Source: Heyndrickxia coagulans 36D1 (lineage in GTDB: Bacteria > Bacillota > Bacilli > Bacillales > Bacillaceae_C). Taken from it: 64,000 nt of DNA. Both the position numbers and the translations under genes were made by a program. The notes beneath the pieces are model-generated. The model saw only the letters and a program-made list of their open reading frames with translations. It was not told where the DNA came from and made no database searches. Location of the stretch: positions 1,798,001 to 1,862,000 of the forward strand of contig NC_016023.1 in NCBI RefSeq assembly GCF_000169195.2, written 5' to 3'. Positions 8,208-17,198 of the stretch are shown in pieces; positions within the stretch are counted from its first letter, which is position 1; the number at the start of each line of letters is the position of its first letter.

Positions 8208-8771
8208 CTAAATACGATCTATCCGTGCTTTTTCTTTTGTAATCAGTTTGATCAAAATCGGCCCTAAGATCAAATAAAAGAAGAAGTTTCCCGCGGCATG
8301 GTAGCTGTCAAACAACAGCCCGCCGAGGTAGTATGTCCAAAATGCAAACGGCCCGCCGATAAACAAATAATTTAATGAAACCATAAAGCCAAACAGGAAG
8401 CCGGTAAAAGCTGCATACAAACATAACACGAGATGCGGGATTTTTTTGTATAACTCTTTCTTGCCGAGCAGACCGGAAAGCACCGCGATACTCCCCCACG
8501 CAAGAAATTGCATGATCGCAAACAACCCCATGCCAAGAAACATATCGGAACCGAAAACGATTAAAAACGCAAGCGCCAAACCGAAGCGGATGCCGAAAAC
8601 AAAAGAACTGCAAATGATGATCACCGTGCATGGCTGGACATTCGGGATTGACGCCATCAAAATCCGTCCGGCCACGCTCAGTGCGGCTAGCATGGCAAGA
8701 AGCGCCATTCTCCTTGTCAGCCGTGAAGCGTTCTTCGCTGACTTCTTTTTTTCAAGCGGCTGATTCCCCAT
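8208..8771 (-). CDS. ECF transporter S component, predicted cobalamin/corrinoid type
   Basis: 187 residues from ATG 8771 (AGGAG eight bases upstream; the frame also offers GTG 8780). A basic N-terminus is followed by about five or six hydrophobic segments. The S-component style motif is AALSVAGRILMASIPNVQP, followed by an aromatic/glycine-rich C-terminal helix pair. Family knowledge: S components bind a vitamin in the membrane and share a common EcfA/A'/T module encoded elsewhere; no module genes are in this window. Substrate is inferred as cobalamin or a corrinoid precursor, because it is the third gene behind a cobalamin riboswitch and two proteins resembling the halves of intrinsic factor. 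Confidence 0.8.
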   Translation of the reverse strand: MGNQPLEKKKSAKNASRLTRRMALLAMLAALSVAGRILMASIPNVQPCTVIIICSSFVFGIRFGLALAFLIVFGSDMFLGMGLFAIMQFLAWGSIAVLSGLLGKKELYKKIPHLVLCLYAAFTGFLFGFMVSLNYLFIGGPFAFWTYYLGGLLFDSYHAAGNFFFYLILGPILIKLITKEKARIDRI

Positions 8772-8782
8772 ATTATGCACTC

Positions 8783-9538
8783 CTATTTAGAATAGAACCA
8801 GACAACCTGATCGCCGGCTTTTAATTTATACGTCCCTGCGGAAACGTTTGGCTCTTTTCCGTTTACTTTATATTTCCAGCCGCTCATGCCGCCTTGATCC
8901 CCTTCATACTGGCCGTCAATGCCTTTTACATAGGCCGTTGCACCGGATCCGGAATAATCGACGCTTACACCTTCAGAAGCGGTAGCTGTTTTTAAAACGG
9001 AAAATGCTGTGTCTCCGCTTTTATAACTGTATTTGCCGCCGAAAACTGGCCCTTTATAGCCCTTTACCGTTAAAGAAACCGTTTCGGCCTTTGCTTTAGA
9101 TGAGGCTCCCGTGTTGTCGGAAGCACGGCTGTCATTGGAACCGGACGAAGAAGCCCCAGTTGTCGTTTTTGTTGATGTGCTGGATGTGACCGCCGTTTTT
9201 GTATTTGTGGCAGGTGTTTCATCCGTTTTGCTGTCTGTCGAAGCTTTAGCCTCAGTATTTTTGGAACGAGCGGCTGAATCTTTCACGTTGCTTCCGGATC
9301 CGCCCGTATTGCTTTTTTCATCCGTTTTGATACTGCCAGCGTCGTCCGTTTTCTTTCCGGATGTATTTTCTTTTGCTGCCGTACTCTTTTCCTTTGCTGC
9401 AGTGTTTGCAACTTGTGTTGTTTCTGAATAGGTTTTAACGGTTTTCGATTCAAAATGGAAACCGTCGATCAAAAACCAGGCGCCGAATGCAATCAATAAG
9501 ACGGCAATACTATCAATGATCATGCTTTTATATTTCAT
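8783..9538 (-). CDS. membrane-anchored DUF4430 (transcobalamin-like C-terminal) protein
   Basis: 251 residues. An N-terminal membrane anchor (IIDSIAVLLIAFGAWFLIDG, about residues 7-26) is followed by a low-complexity Ser/Thr/Lys/Asp linker of about 115 residues. The globular C-terminus has SLTVKGYKGPVF, GDTAFSVLK, then GMSGWKYKVNGKEP and KAGDQVVWFYSK, the DUF4430 signature. In animal intrinsic factor and transcobalamin this domain closes over cobalamin bound to an alpha/alpha barrel. The gene begins 6 bases after the barrel gene, so the two halves are separate, co-transcribed proteins. Likely exposed outside the membrane. Confidence 0.82.
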   Translation of the reverse strand: MKYKSMIIDSIAVLLIAFGAWFLIDGFHFESKTVKTYSETTQVANTAAKEKSTAAKENTSGKKTDDAGSIKTDEKSNTGGSGSNVKDSAARSKNTEAKASTDSKTDETPATNTKTAVTSSTSTKTTTGASSSGSNDSRASDNTGASSKAKAETVSLTVKGYKGPVFGGKYSYKSGDTAFSVLKTATASEGVSVDYSGSGATAYVKGIDGQYEGDQGGMSGWKYKVNGKEPNVSAGTYKLKAGDQVVWFYSK

Positions 9539-9544
9539 TCCTGC

Positions 9545-10972
9545 TCATACCCCCAGAAATTTTTTACTGATGATTAGCAGGATGACGCCTGCACCCGCAG
9601 ATAGGGAACCGACCCAGCCGTGCACAGGAGAAATACCCGTTGTTTTGGTAATAACGACTTTTTTCGGCTCTTGCTGCACATCTTCTGCAGGGGTTGCCTG
9701 GTCAGTTGCAGCTGCAGGCTTGTCCTCTTTTTTTGCATGTGAAACTTTTTCTGCTTTTGCCGGCGTTTGATTTTTAGTTGCAGCTGGCTTTTCTACCGTG
9801 TTGGTTTTTGTGATGGTGTTGTTGTTTGTAATTGTATGATCTTTCGTAATCGTATTCGTTTTGGTGACGACTTCTTTCGCATGCTTTTCAACCACTTTTG
9901 CAGCGGCAGCAGCTGGACTTTGGCTGGTGGTTTTGCCAGTCCCATTATTATTTGGAGAATTGCCGCTACCTTTACTCCCGGTATTGCTACTGCTCGAATC
10001 CTTGTCCCCGGCACCCGAATCGGTTGCGTCTGTACAGGCAGAATAGGAGCTGCTTACTTTCCGGAAGTTATACAGGGTATCCCCCTTGAGAAAAAGGTCA
10101 TAGGCGACAAGGGCCTGGAAAACCTGTTCTGTTGAAAAGCTATCTGAAGATTCGCTTGCCGTTTGCCACTTGTACCCGCCGTTTTTGGCATCTTTATAGG
10201 TGCTGAGCGCAGAAATTGGATTCATGCCTTTTTTAACAAAATCATCGGTTGACGGGTCAACGCCGACAGAGACAAGACCGATGATGGCCTGGGCGGTTGT
10301 GCACGAATTGTCAAAGCTGGCGTTTTCTTTTTCTGCTGCCTTCAAGTATTTAATGCCATCCCGGATTGCCGTGTTCACATCTTTATCATGTTTATCCTGA
10401 TAAGTGCCAAGCGCGGTCAGTACCATGCCGGTTGAGTCAACATCCGAATTTTTGGCGGTCAAACTCCAGCTCCAACCGCCGTCCGGAAGTTCCGCATCAA
10501 CCAGTTTTGCTGCAATTTTAGCAGGAGTATTCGGTGCATCACTCGGAATCTCATAATTATCCGTATTCAAAGCGATTAAATCATAGGCATATCCGGTTAC
10601 CGAGCTTTCTGCCGCCGTATCGTATACGCGTTTGATCAAATTCTCTCCTTGAAAGTTTTCCGGATCCTCTCCAATCGCTTTTAGAGCAATGATGGTCTTA
10701 ACGAGTTCCGTACCGGTTAACTCTTTGCCTTTGGCTCTCACCCGGTTTATTAAAACTTTCCGGTACTGCTTTATCTCATGGGCTGTTAGCAAATTCTCCT
10801 TTGCCAGTGCGGCTACTGCAAAATCCGAGTTTAAAGCGGAAGATTTAAAATATGATGCCGTATCCTTTATATCTTTGCAGACAGATACTGCTGCAAAACT
10901 GTGGATTGGAACTGCAAATGCCAAAACAAAAACAATTCCCAGAAAGAGTCTTCTTGCGCTTTTCCCCACCAT
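9545..10972 (-). CDS. secreted intrinsic-factor/prenyltransferase-like alpha-alpha barrel protein
   Basis: 475 residues from ATG 10972 (AAAGGAGAG upstream). The frame continues to 11026 but would start inside the riboswitch terminator. Signal peptide about residues 1-27 (LFLGIVFVLAFAVPIHSFA). Residues 35-330 carry repeated helical-hairpin motifs of the squalene-cyclase/prenyltransferase/intrinsic-factor fold (LPDGGWSWSL, DSTGMVLTAL, NSCTTAQAIIGL, SFSTEQVFQALV). A low-complexity Asn/Thr/Lys/Ala linker follows, then a C-terminal hydrophobic segment with a basic tail (GAGVILLIISKKFLGV), consistent with anchoring but lacking a clear LPXTG. Role inferred: surface cobalamin binder feeding the ECF S component. 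Confidence 0.8.
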   Translation of the reverse strand: MVGKSARRLFLGIVFVLAFAVPIHSFAAVSVCKDIKDTASYFKSSALNSDFAVAALAKENLLTAHEIKQYRKVLINRVRAKGKELTGTELVKTIIALKAIGEDPENFQGENLIKRVYDTAAESSVTGYAYDLIALNTDNYEIPSDAPNTPAKIAAKLVDAELPDGGWSWSLTAKNSDVDSTGMVLTALGTYQDKHDKDVNTAIRDGIKYLKAAEKENASFDNSCTTAQAIIGLVSVGVDPSTDDFVKKGMNPISALSTYKDAKNGGYKWQTASESSDSFSTEQVFQALVAYDLFLKGDTLYNFRKVSSSYSACTDATDSGAGDKDSSSSNTGSKGSGNSPNNNGTGKTTSQSPAAAAAKVVEKHAKEVVTKTNTITKDHTITNNNTITKTNTVEKPAATKNQTPAKAEKVSHAKKEDKPAAATDQATPAEDVQQEPKKVVITKTTGISPVHGWVGSLSAGAGVILLIISKKFLGV

Positions 10973-10990
10973 TACCGCTCTCCTTTCATA

Positions 10991-11170
10991 AAAAACCCCT
11001 TGTACAAAAGAGGTATACAAGGGCAAAATTTTTTTCGCCTATACCTCGTAGGCTTCAAATAAACCGACAGCTTGGGAGAAAGATCTGACTTAGGAAAATG
11101 TTTTCCATCACAGTGGCGGGACCGTACAGGAATTTCACCTGTTTCCATCGCCCAAGCCCGTATTTAGATG
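10991..11170 (-). ncRNA. cobalamin riboswitch with terminator expression platform
   Basis: On the minus strand the conserved core reads GGTGAAATTCC (11139-11129), then CCCGCCACTG (11120-11111) and TGATGG, with GGGCTTGGGCG at the 5-prime side (about 11161-11151). Downstream, CCCTTGTA...TGTACAAGGG plus TTTTT (11023-10991) is a rho-independent terminator just before the ribosome binding site. An upstream GAGGTATA (11047-11040) is the exact complement of TATACCTC (11017-11010) in the terminator's left arm, a candidate antiterminator. Expected logic: cobalamin binding favours termination of the operon. Confidence 0.88.
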
Positions 11171-11232
11171 TCAGTAATTAATTATAGAACAACCCCTGCC
11201 TGTTGGAAAGGACAATTTCTGCCACTATTTCA

Positions 11233-11296
11233 TTGACAAACAAGCGGTGCTGTGCTAAAAAATAAGATGTTAGCACTCTGGTGTTAGGAGTGCTAA
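11233..11296 (+). promoter_or_regulatory. sigma-A promoter and CIRCE (HrcA operator) of htpG
   Basis: TTGACA at 11233-11238, a 17-base spacer and TAAAAA at 11256-11261 form the promoter. TTAGCACTC at 11270-11278, nine bases, and GAGTGCTAA at 11288-11296 are a perfect CIRCE overlapping the predicted transcription start. HrcA repression is therefore expected. Confidence 0.92.
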
Positions 11297-11338
11297 AGGG
11301 ACATTGCCATCATCTATACATATAAAGGAGAGATCGAA

Positions 11339-13216
11339 GTGGCGGTAAAGGAATTTAAAGCAGAATCCAAACGGCTTCTCGACATGATGATCCACTCGAT
11401 TTACACGCAAAAAGAAATTTTCTTGCGTGAGCTGATATCCAACGCCAGCGACGCGATTGATAAAATTTATTACAAAGCTTTGACAGATGAAAATTTAACA
11501 TTTGATAAAGACAGCTACTACATTAAAATTACCCCGGATAAAGAAAACCGGACGCTGACTGTTTCTGATACCGGGATCGGCATGACGGAGACGGAAATGG
11601 AAGAAAACCTCGGCACGATCGCGCAAAGCGGTTCGCTCGCTTTTAAACATGACAATGAAATGAAAGACGGGTATGATCTTATCGGCCAGTTCGGCGTCGG
11701 CTTCTACTCGGCGTTCATGGTGGCAGATGAAATTACCGTCATTTCCAAGGCTGCGGGGAGCGATCAGGCTTATAAATGGCAGTCGAAAGGTGCGGAAGGC
11801 TATACGATTGAGCCGTGCGAAAAAAACGGCAACGGTACGGATATTATATTGAAGCTGAAAGAAAACACAGAGGATGAAGACTACGATCAGTATTTGGAAG
11901 AGTACCGGCTGCGGGCCATTGTGAAAAAATATTCCGATTTTATCCGCTACCCGATTAAAATGGATGTAACGGAAAGGCGCCTGAAAGAGGGCAGCGATGA
12001 TGAATACGAAGAGGTCAAAGAAGAACAAACGCTCAACAGCATGGTCCCGATCTGGCGCAAAAACAAGAGTGAGCTGACAGATGAAGATTATGAGCAATTT
12101 TATATGGAAAAGCATTACGGCTTTGACAAACCGGTCAAGCATATTCACATCAAAGTTGACGGCACCGTGCGTTACAATGCAATTCTTTACATTCCGGAAA
12201 AAATTCCGTTCGATTATTATACGCCGGAATATGAAAAAGGGCTGGAACTGTATGCGAATGGCGTTCTGATTATGGAAAAATGCCCGGATCTTTTACCGGA
12301 TTATTTCAGTTTTGTCAAAGGGATGGTCGACTCCGAAGACCTGTCTCTGAACATTTCGCGGGAAATGCTCCAGCACGACCGTCAGCTAAAACTGATTGCG
12401 AAAAATATCAAAAACAAAATCAAGCGTGAACTAGCTAACCTTTTAAAAGAAAACCGTGAGCAGTACGAAGCATTTTTCAAATCATTCGGGCGTCAGTTGA
12501 AATTCGGGGTATACAATGAATTTGGCGCGCACAAAGAAGATTTGCAGGATCTCCTGATGTTTTATTCTTCAAAAGAGAAAAAGCTTGTTACGCTTGATGA
12601 ATACGTAAGCCGCATGCCGGAAGACCAAAAATACATTTATTACGCAACCGGTGAGTCGATTGACCGGATTGAAAAATTGCCGCAGACGGAACTTGTGCTT
12701 GATAAAGGATACGAAATCCTTTACTTTACGGAAGACATCGATGAATTTGCGATCAAGATGCTCATGAATTATAAGGAAAAAGAATTCAGGTCCGTATCAA
12801 GCGGCGATCTCGGTTTTGAAACGGAAGACAAAAAAGAAACCGATGCCGAGGAAAAAGAAAACAAAGAGCTCTTTGCATTTATGAAAGAGACACTGGACGG
12901 AAAAGTGAAAAATGTCCGTGCCTCGCACCGCTTAAAATCGCATCCGGTCTGCTTTACAACGGACGGCGAAGTGTCGATTGAAATGGAAAAAGTGTTGAGC
13001 GCAATGCCGAACGGACAAAATGTAAAAGCCGATAAAGTGCTCGAAATTAACATCCATCATGATGTATTTAACGCATTAAAAGAGGCGTTCGCCCATGACA
13101 AGGACAAATGCAAGCTTTATACAAACCTGTTGTATAACCAGGCGCGGCTGATTGAAGGGCTCGAGATTGAAGACCCGGTTGCATTTTCAAATGATATTTG
13201 CAAAATGATGGCATAA
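11339..13216 (+). CDS. htpG: molecular chaperone HtpG (Hsp90)
   Basis: 625 residues, starting at GTG 11339 with AAGGAGAG upstream. The N-terminal GHKL ATPase domain contains [12 protein letters not shown] and DTGIGMT, then [11 protein letters not shown]. The middle domain has the conserved LNISREMLQ. The C-terminal dimerisation domain ends without the eukaryotic MEEVD, as in bacteria. Length is normal for Bacillus HtpG. Cytosolic ATP-dependent client-folding chaperone. Monocistronic with its own promoter; the CIRCE puts it in the HrcA regulon, whereas B. subtilis htpG is a class III heat-shock gene not under HrcA. Confidence 0.97.
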   Translation: MAVKEFKAESKRLLDMMIHSIYTQKEIFLRELISNASDAIDKIYYKALTDENLTFDKDSYYIKITPDKENRTLTVSDTGIGMTETEMEENLGTIAQSGSLAFKHDNEMKDGYDLIGQFGVGFYSAFMVADEITVISKAAGSDQAYKWQSKGAEGYTIEPCEKNGNGTDIILKLKENTEDEDYDQYLEEYRLRAIVKKYSDFIRYPIKMDVTERRLKEGSDDEYEEVKEEQTLNSMVPIWRKNKSELTDEDYEQFYMEKHYGFDKPVKHIHIKVDGTVRYNAILYIPEKIPFDYYTPEYEKGLELYANGVLIMEKCPDLLPDYFSFVKGMVDSEDLSLNISREMLQHDRQLKLIAKNIKNKIKRELANLLKENREQYEAFFKSFGRQLKFGVYNEFGAHKEDLQDLLMFYSSKEKKLVTLDEYVSRMPEDQKYIYYATGESIDRIEKLPQTELVLDKGYEILYFTEDIDEFAIKMLMNYKEKEFRSVSSGDLGFETEDKKETDAEEKENKELFAFMKETLDGKVKNVRASHRLKSHPVCFTTDGEVSIEMEKVLSAMPNGQNVKADKVLEINIHHDVFNALKEAFAHDKDKCKLYTNLLYNQARLIEGLEIEDPVAFSNDICKMMA

Positions 13217-13520
13217 GGAAGCCCGCATATTGCAAAAAAGCCACGGGACATCCAGCAAATCTACGGCCCCCGCGACGGCCGGCATGGTTGCTGTGCCCGT
13301 GCCGGTGAGCACCGGGACATTTGCAAACCGTATGGCTGGAACATTTCATGAATAGCAGTAGTTTATATGACGAAGAAGGCTCCATCTGAAAGCAAGATGG
13401 GGTCTTTTTGTATTTTTTATAAAAAAGGGTTGCCCGAATGGGAAAGGTGATGTATATTTATAACATATTATTTATAAATATTAACTTTGGCGCACACGAA
13501 CAATACAAGGGGGCCATCCA
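13217..13520 (+). other. htpG-M20 intergenic region: terminator, dyad and possible tiny ORF
   Basis: CCATCT gaaagca AGATGG at 13382-13400 followed by GGTCTTTTTG is the htpG terminator. ATATTTATAA (13454-13463) and TTATAAATAT (13472-13481) form a perfect dyad with an 8-base centre upstream of the M20 gene, a candidate operator of unknown regulator. A 41-codon frame from TTG 13230, preceded by AAGGAA, to a stop at 13353-13355 (containing MVAVPVPVSTGTFANRM) looks coding-like but is unsupported by any family. Confidence 0.5.
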
Positions 13521-14702
13521 ATGAAGGAACAGCTTAGACACCATTTGAGTCAAATCGAGTCCAAGCTCTGGGAAATGAGCGACTACTTATATCATCATCC
13601 CGAACTTGGCGACCAGGAATACCAGTCTATGAAATTACTCACGGACTTCCTTGCGTCACACGGCTTTTCAGTGGAAAAAGGAATTGTCGGCAGGCCGACC
13701 GCTTTTAAAGCAGTTTATGACAGCGGAAAAACAGGGCCGGCAGTTGCCTTTTTATGCGAATATGATGCGCTTCCGGGTGTCGGCCACGGCTGCGGCCACA
13801 ATATGATCGGAACGATGAGCGCGGGTGCGGGTGTGCTTTTAAGCAAAATGGTTGACGAAACCGGCGGCCGCGTGGTGGTGCTCGGGACACCTGCAGAAGA
13901 AACGAACGGTGCGAAAGTTGCGATGGCGGAACAGGGTATTTTCGATGGGATCGATGCCGCGATGATTGTCCACCCGGCCGATGAGTCGTATGAAAGCGGT
14001 GAGTCGCTTGCCATGGATGCGATCCAGTTTGACTTTCGTGGGAAATCAGCCCATGCGGCATCGAACCCGGAAGACGGCATTAACGCACTCGACGCAGTGA
14101 TCCAGCTGTTTAACGGCGTGAATGCACTCCGCCAGCATGTCACCTCCGATGTCCGTATCCACGGCATTATCAAAGAAGGTGGCATTGCCGCAAACATTGT
14201 CCCTGATAAGGCGGTGGCCCAGTTTTATGTCCGCGCCAAGGCCCGTGCGGTTTTAAACGAAGTGGTTGAAAAGGTGAAAAGAATCGCACAGGGAGCTGCA
14301 ATGATGACCGGTGCCACCGTGCAAATCTCCAATTACGAACTAAGTTATGACAATATGATCACAAACGAGACATTGTCGAAAAGGTTCACGGAAAACCTTT
14401 TACAAACAAAAGTGAAAAAAGTCAATCCGCCAAAAACCTCATACGGATCCATTGATATGGGCAATGTCAGCCATGTCGTGCCGGCGATCCACCCGTATAT
14501 CGGCCTAGATGCCCCGGGGCTTGTCGCGCATACAAAAGCATTTGCCGATATGACGGTTACGGACAATGCACATCAGATCTTATCGAGCGGCGCACTGGCT
14601 TTGGCTATGACCGGGTTTGACCTTCTCACAAACCAGGAACTTTTGGAAAAAGTAAAAAGCGAGTTTGCGGAAAACGTTAAAAAAATACCGGTAAACAGCT
14701 AA
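13521..14702 (+). CDS. M20 family amidohydrolase/peptidase
   Basis: 393 residues, ATG after AAGGGGG. The metal-binding M20 signatures are CEYDALPGVGHGCGHNM (about residues 79-95) and PAEETNGAK (about 130). The dimerisation (lid) domain has the conserved GKSAHAASNPEDGINALDA. C-terminal HPYIGLDAPG and a histidine-bearing segment (AHTKAFADMT) complete the fold. Family knowledge: M20D enzymes hydrolyse amide bonds in N-acyl amino acids, aminobenzoyl-glutamate or dipeptides. Placed just ahead of an ArtPQR-type amino-acid transporter, it may process an imported amino-acid conjugate or dipeptide; that is inference. Exact substrate unknown. Confidence 0.85.
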   Translation: MKEQLRHHLSQIESKLWEMSDYLYHHPELGDQEYQSMKLLTDFLASHGFSVEKGIVGRPTAFKAVYDSGKTGPAVAFLCEYDALPGVGHGCGHNMIGTMSAGAGVLLSKMVDETGGRVVVLGTPAEETNGAKVAMAEQGIFDGIDAAMIVHPADESYESGESLAMDAIQFDFRGKSAHAASNPEDGINALDAVIQLFNGVNALRQHVTSDVRIHGIIKEGGIAANIVPDKAVAQFYVRAKARAVLNEVVEKVKRIAQGAAMMTGATVQISNYELSYDNMITNETLSKRFTENLLQTKVKKVNPPKTSYGSIDMGNVSHVVPAIHPYIGLDAPGLVAHTKAFADMTVTDNAHQILSSGALALAMTGFDLLTNQELLEKVKSEFAENVKKIPVNS

Positions 14703-14819
14703 AAAATGACATTTATTTTTTAAAATAGGGATCTTTTCAAACATTGCACAACGTGTTAAAATACATTTTGTTGAATAAAGATACTTACCAAGACTGATAT
14801 ATTCATAGGGGGAAACATT

Positions 14820-15587
14820 GTGAAAAAGATCGTGTTAGGCATCGCAATTGTATTTTCAATGGTGATTGCGGCAGCTTGCGGCCAAACAAACAGCAGCAAA
14901 AGTAATACGAAAAAAGAAAAAACGCTCATCATGGGCACTTCAGCCGACTTTGCCCCGTTTGAAACAAGAGACACAGCAGGAAATGTGGTCGGATTTGACG
15001 CGGATCTCGCCAAGTATATTGCAAAAGAACTGGGATACAAACTTGAAATTAAAGATATGAAATTTGACGGACTGATCGGGGCGCTGCAATCGCACCGTGT
15101 TGACATGGTCCTTTCCGGGATGTCCGCAACGAAAGAACGTGCCAAAAACGTTGACTTCTCCACCCCGTACCATCATTCAGGGGAAATGTTTGTTACGCTA
15201 AAAGGTTCCCCCGTCAAGACACTGGATGACTTGAAAGGCAAAACCGTCGGCGTCCAGCTCGGCACCATTCAGGAAGAGGGCGCGGACAAGCTGAAAGGAA
15301 AGTACAATTTTACGGTCAAAAAGCTGGACAACTCCACAAACTTAATTGAAGAATTGCTTTCAAAACGGATTCAAGTAGCCTATCTTGATAAATCAGTCGC
15401 AGAAGGCTATATCAAGAAGCAAAACCTGGTTGGCTTTGACGACCCGACCTCGAGCTCGCCAGGTATGGCCGTTGCTTTGCCAAAAGGCAGCAAATTGACG
15501 GCGAAAGTCAACAAAGTGCTGGCAAAAGCGGAAAAGAACGGGAAACTGGACGAGCTGAGAAAGAAATGGAAACTTGACAAACAGTAA
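14820..15587 (+). CDS. artP: amino-acid ABC transporter substrate-binding lipoprotein (ArtP-like)
   Basis: 255 residues from GTG 14820 behind AGGGGGAAA. Lipoprotein signal with the lipobox-type end IAAACG, Cys at about residue 20, followed by a Ser/Asn/Lys tether. The polar-amino-acid binding-protein fold is evident: MGTSADFAPFE, GFDADLAKYIAKELG, then FDGLIGALQSHRVDMVLSGM. Family resemblance is to B. subtilis ArtP (YqiX), the arginine-binding component, though substrate specificity cannot be read from sequence alone. A TTTTCA-17-TAAAAT promoter-like pair sits near 14733-14761, after the M20 gene. Confidence 0.85.
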   Translation: MKKIVLGIAIVFSMVIAAACGQTNSSKSNTKKEKTLIMGTSADFAPFETRDTAGNVVGFDADLAKYIAKELGYKLEIKDMKFDGLIGALQSHRVDMVLSGMSATKERAKNVDFSTPYHHSGEMFVTLKGSPVKTLDDLKGKTVGVQLGTIQEEGADKLKGKYNFTVKKLDNSTNLIEELLSKRIQVAYLDKSVAEGYIKKQNLVGFDDPTSSSPGMAVALPKGSKLTAKVNKVLAKAEKNGKLDELRKKWKLDKQ

Positions 15588-15593
15588 TGCATG

Positions 15594-15626
15594 CAGGCGC
15601 CTTGCTGAGCAGGGCGCTGTTTTTTC
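15594..15626 (+). terminator. intra-operon partial terminator between artP and artQ
   Basis: CAGGCGCCTTGC and GCAGGGCGCTG form an imperfect GC-rich stem followed by TTTTTT. Such a leaky terminator would keep the binding protein more abundant than the permease. Confidence 0.65.
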
Positions 15627-15652
15627 AAAACAAACAAAGTGAGGTGTAAGGC

Positions 15653-16312
15653 ATGAATTTGGATTTCAGCCAAATTGTGCCTTATATTCCTTTTATTTTA
15701 AAAGGAATATGGGTAACTTTAAAATTTGTATTTTTTGCGATCCTTTTCGGGTTTGTGCTCGGCACGATTTTTGCCCTTTTTAAAATTTCTCATATTAAAA
15801 CATTGAAATGGATAGGCGATATTTATACATCAATTTTCCGGGGCACGCCGCTCATTGTGCAGCTGATGCTCATTTATTTTGCCATTCCACAGCTGACCGG
15901 TTACGATATCCAGCCGTTTCCGTCCGCTATTCTCGCATTCGGCTTAAACTCTGCGGCATATGTATCGGAGATCATTCGGGCCGGGATCCAGGCGGTGGAC
16001 AAAGGCCAGACCGAAGCTGCTCAGGCGCTCGGCGTACCGTATTATTTAATGATGAAAGACTTGATTTTACCGCAGGCGATGAAAAATATTTTGCCGGCGT
16101 TGATGAATGAATTTGTTTCTCTGACAAAAGAGTCCGCCCTTGTATCGACCATCGGTTATCTCGATTTGATGCGCCGTGCCCAGGTTGTCGGCGCGCAAAC
16201 GTATCACAATTTTGAACCGCTGCTGTTTGTCGCTGCGATTTACTGGGTGCTTGTCTTTATCCTCACCATGCTTGGCAAACAAGTAGAAAGGAAGATGAAA
16301 TACAGTGATTAA
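15653..16312 (+). CDS. artQ: amino-acid ABC transporter permease (ArtQ-like)
   Basis: 219 residues, ATG after GAGGTG. Five or so membrane segments. HisM/ArtQ-type hallmarks: [18 protein letters not shown] near the first cytoplasmic loop and the EAA loop ([11 protein letters not shown]) that docks the ATPase, followed by [15 protein letters not shown]. Sits between the binding protein and ATPase, overlapping the ATPase gene by 8 bases, which indicates translational coupling. Confidence 0.92.
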   Translation: MNLDFSQIVPYIPFILKGIWVTLKFVFFAILFGFVLGTIFALFKISHIKTLKWIGDIYTSIFRGTPLIVQLMLIYFAIPQLTGYDIQPFPSAILAFGLNSAAYVSEIIRAGIQAVDKGQTEAAQALGVPYYLMMKDLILPQAMKNILPALMNEFVSLTKESALVSTIGYLDLMRRAQVVGAQTYHNFEPLLFVAAIYWVLVFILTMLGKQVERKMKYSD

Positions 16313-17027
16313 AGTCGAACATCTCCATAAGCAGTTCGGGCATAATGAAGTTTTAAAAGACATTTCAACAGAGGTCGGAAAAGGGGAAGTCGTCGTTGTC
16401 ATCGGCCCGTCCGGATCCGGAAAATCGACCTTTTTACGCTGCCTGAATTTCCTGGAGGAGCCGACAAAAGGGCGGATTTGGATTGACGGGGAAGAAATCA
16501 CCGATAAGAAAACGAATGTGATGAAAGTCCGTTCAGAAATCGGCATGGTGTTCCAGCACTTTCATCTTTTTCCGCATAAAAGGGTCCTGGACAATTTGAC
16601 TTACGCGCCGATGAAAGTAAAAAAGATGAACCGCCAAACCGCCGAAGAAAAAGCCCGGGAATTGTTGAGAAAAGTCGGCCTGACCGAAAAAGAAGAGGCA
16701 TATCCGGACAGCCTTTCCGGCGGGCAGAAGCAGCGTGTCGCGATTGCGCGCGCGCTGGCAATGGAACCGAAACTGATGCTGTTTGACGAACCGACATCCG
16801 CGCTTGATCCGGAGATGGTCAAAGAAGTGCTGAACGTCATGAAAGATCTTGCCCAAACCGGCATGACAATGGTTATCGTCACACACGAAATGGGCTTTGC
16901 CCGCGAAGTGGCTGACCGCGTCCTGTTTCTTGACGGCGGCAAAATTTTGGAAGACAGCACACCGGATGAATTCTTTTCGCGCCCGAAAACAACCCGGGCA
17001 CAGGATTTTTTGGACAAAGTGTTGTAA
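16305..17027 (+). CDS. artR: amino-acid ABC transporter ATP-binding protein (ArtR-like)
   Basis: 240 residues from GTG 16305, inside the end of artQ, with AGGAAG upstream. Walker [10 protein letters not shown] (residues 34-42), Q-loop [10 protein letters not shown], signature LSGGQKQR, Walker [14 protein letters not shown] and H-loop VTHEMGFA are all intact. Energises uptake by ArtPQ. Followed immediately by a strong terminator. Confidence 0.95.
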   Translation: MIKVEHLHKQFGHNEVLKDISTEVGKGEVVVVIGPSGSGKSTFLRCLNFLEEPTKGRIWIDGEEITDKKTNVMKVRSEIGMVFQHFHLFPHKRVLDNLTYAPMKVKKMNRQTAEEKARELLRKVGLTEKEEAYPDSLSGGQKQRVAIARALAMEPKLMLFDEPTSALDPEMVKEVLNVMKDLAQTGMTMVIVTHEMGFAREVADRVLFLDGGKILEDSTPDEFFSRPKTTRAQDFLDKVL

Positions 17028-17058
17028 AAAAGCAGCTGCACAAGGCAGCTGCTTTTTT
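17026..17058 (+). terminator. terminator of the art operon
   Basis: AAAAGCAGCTGC and GCAGCTGCTTTT are perfect arms around ACAAG, ending in TTTTTT just after the artR stop. Confidence 0.9.
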
Positions 17059-17198
17059 ACATGGGAATGCCGGCCTGTTAATGAAATCCTTTTGGAAGCC
17101 CAAAGAGACATTTTCACCGTTCCCGCTTCCGTCCTCCCGCTACCCCAGACGAAACAGCCGGCCTTTACGTTAAGAAACCGGTGGGAAACTGGGGGCCT

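Noticed and set aside
10973-11026. N-terminal extension of the intrinsic-factor-like protein
   Set aside because: It would start inside the riboswitch terminator, upstream of the clear AAAGGAG site and signal peptide.
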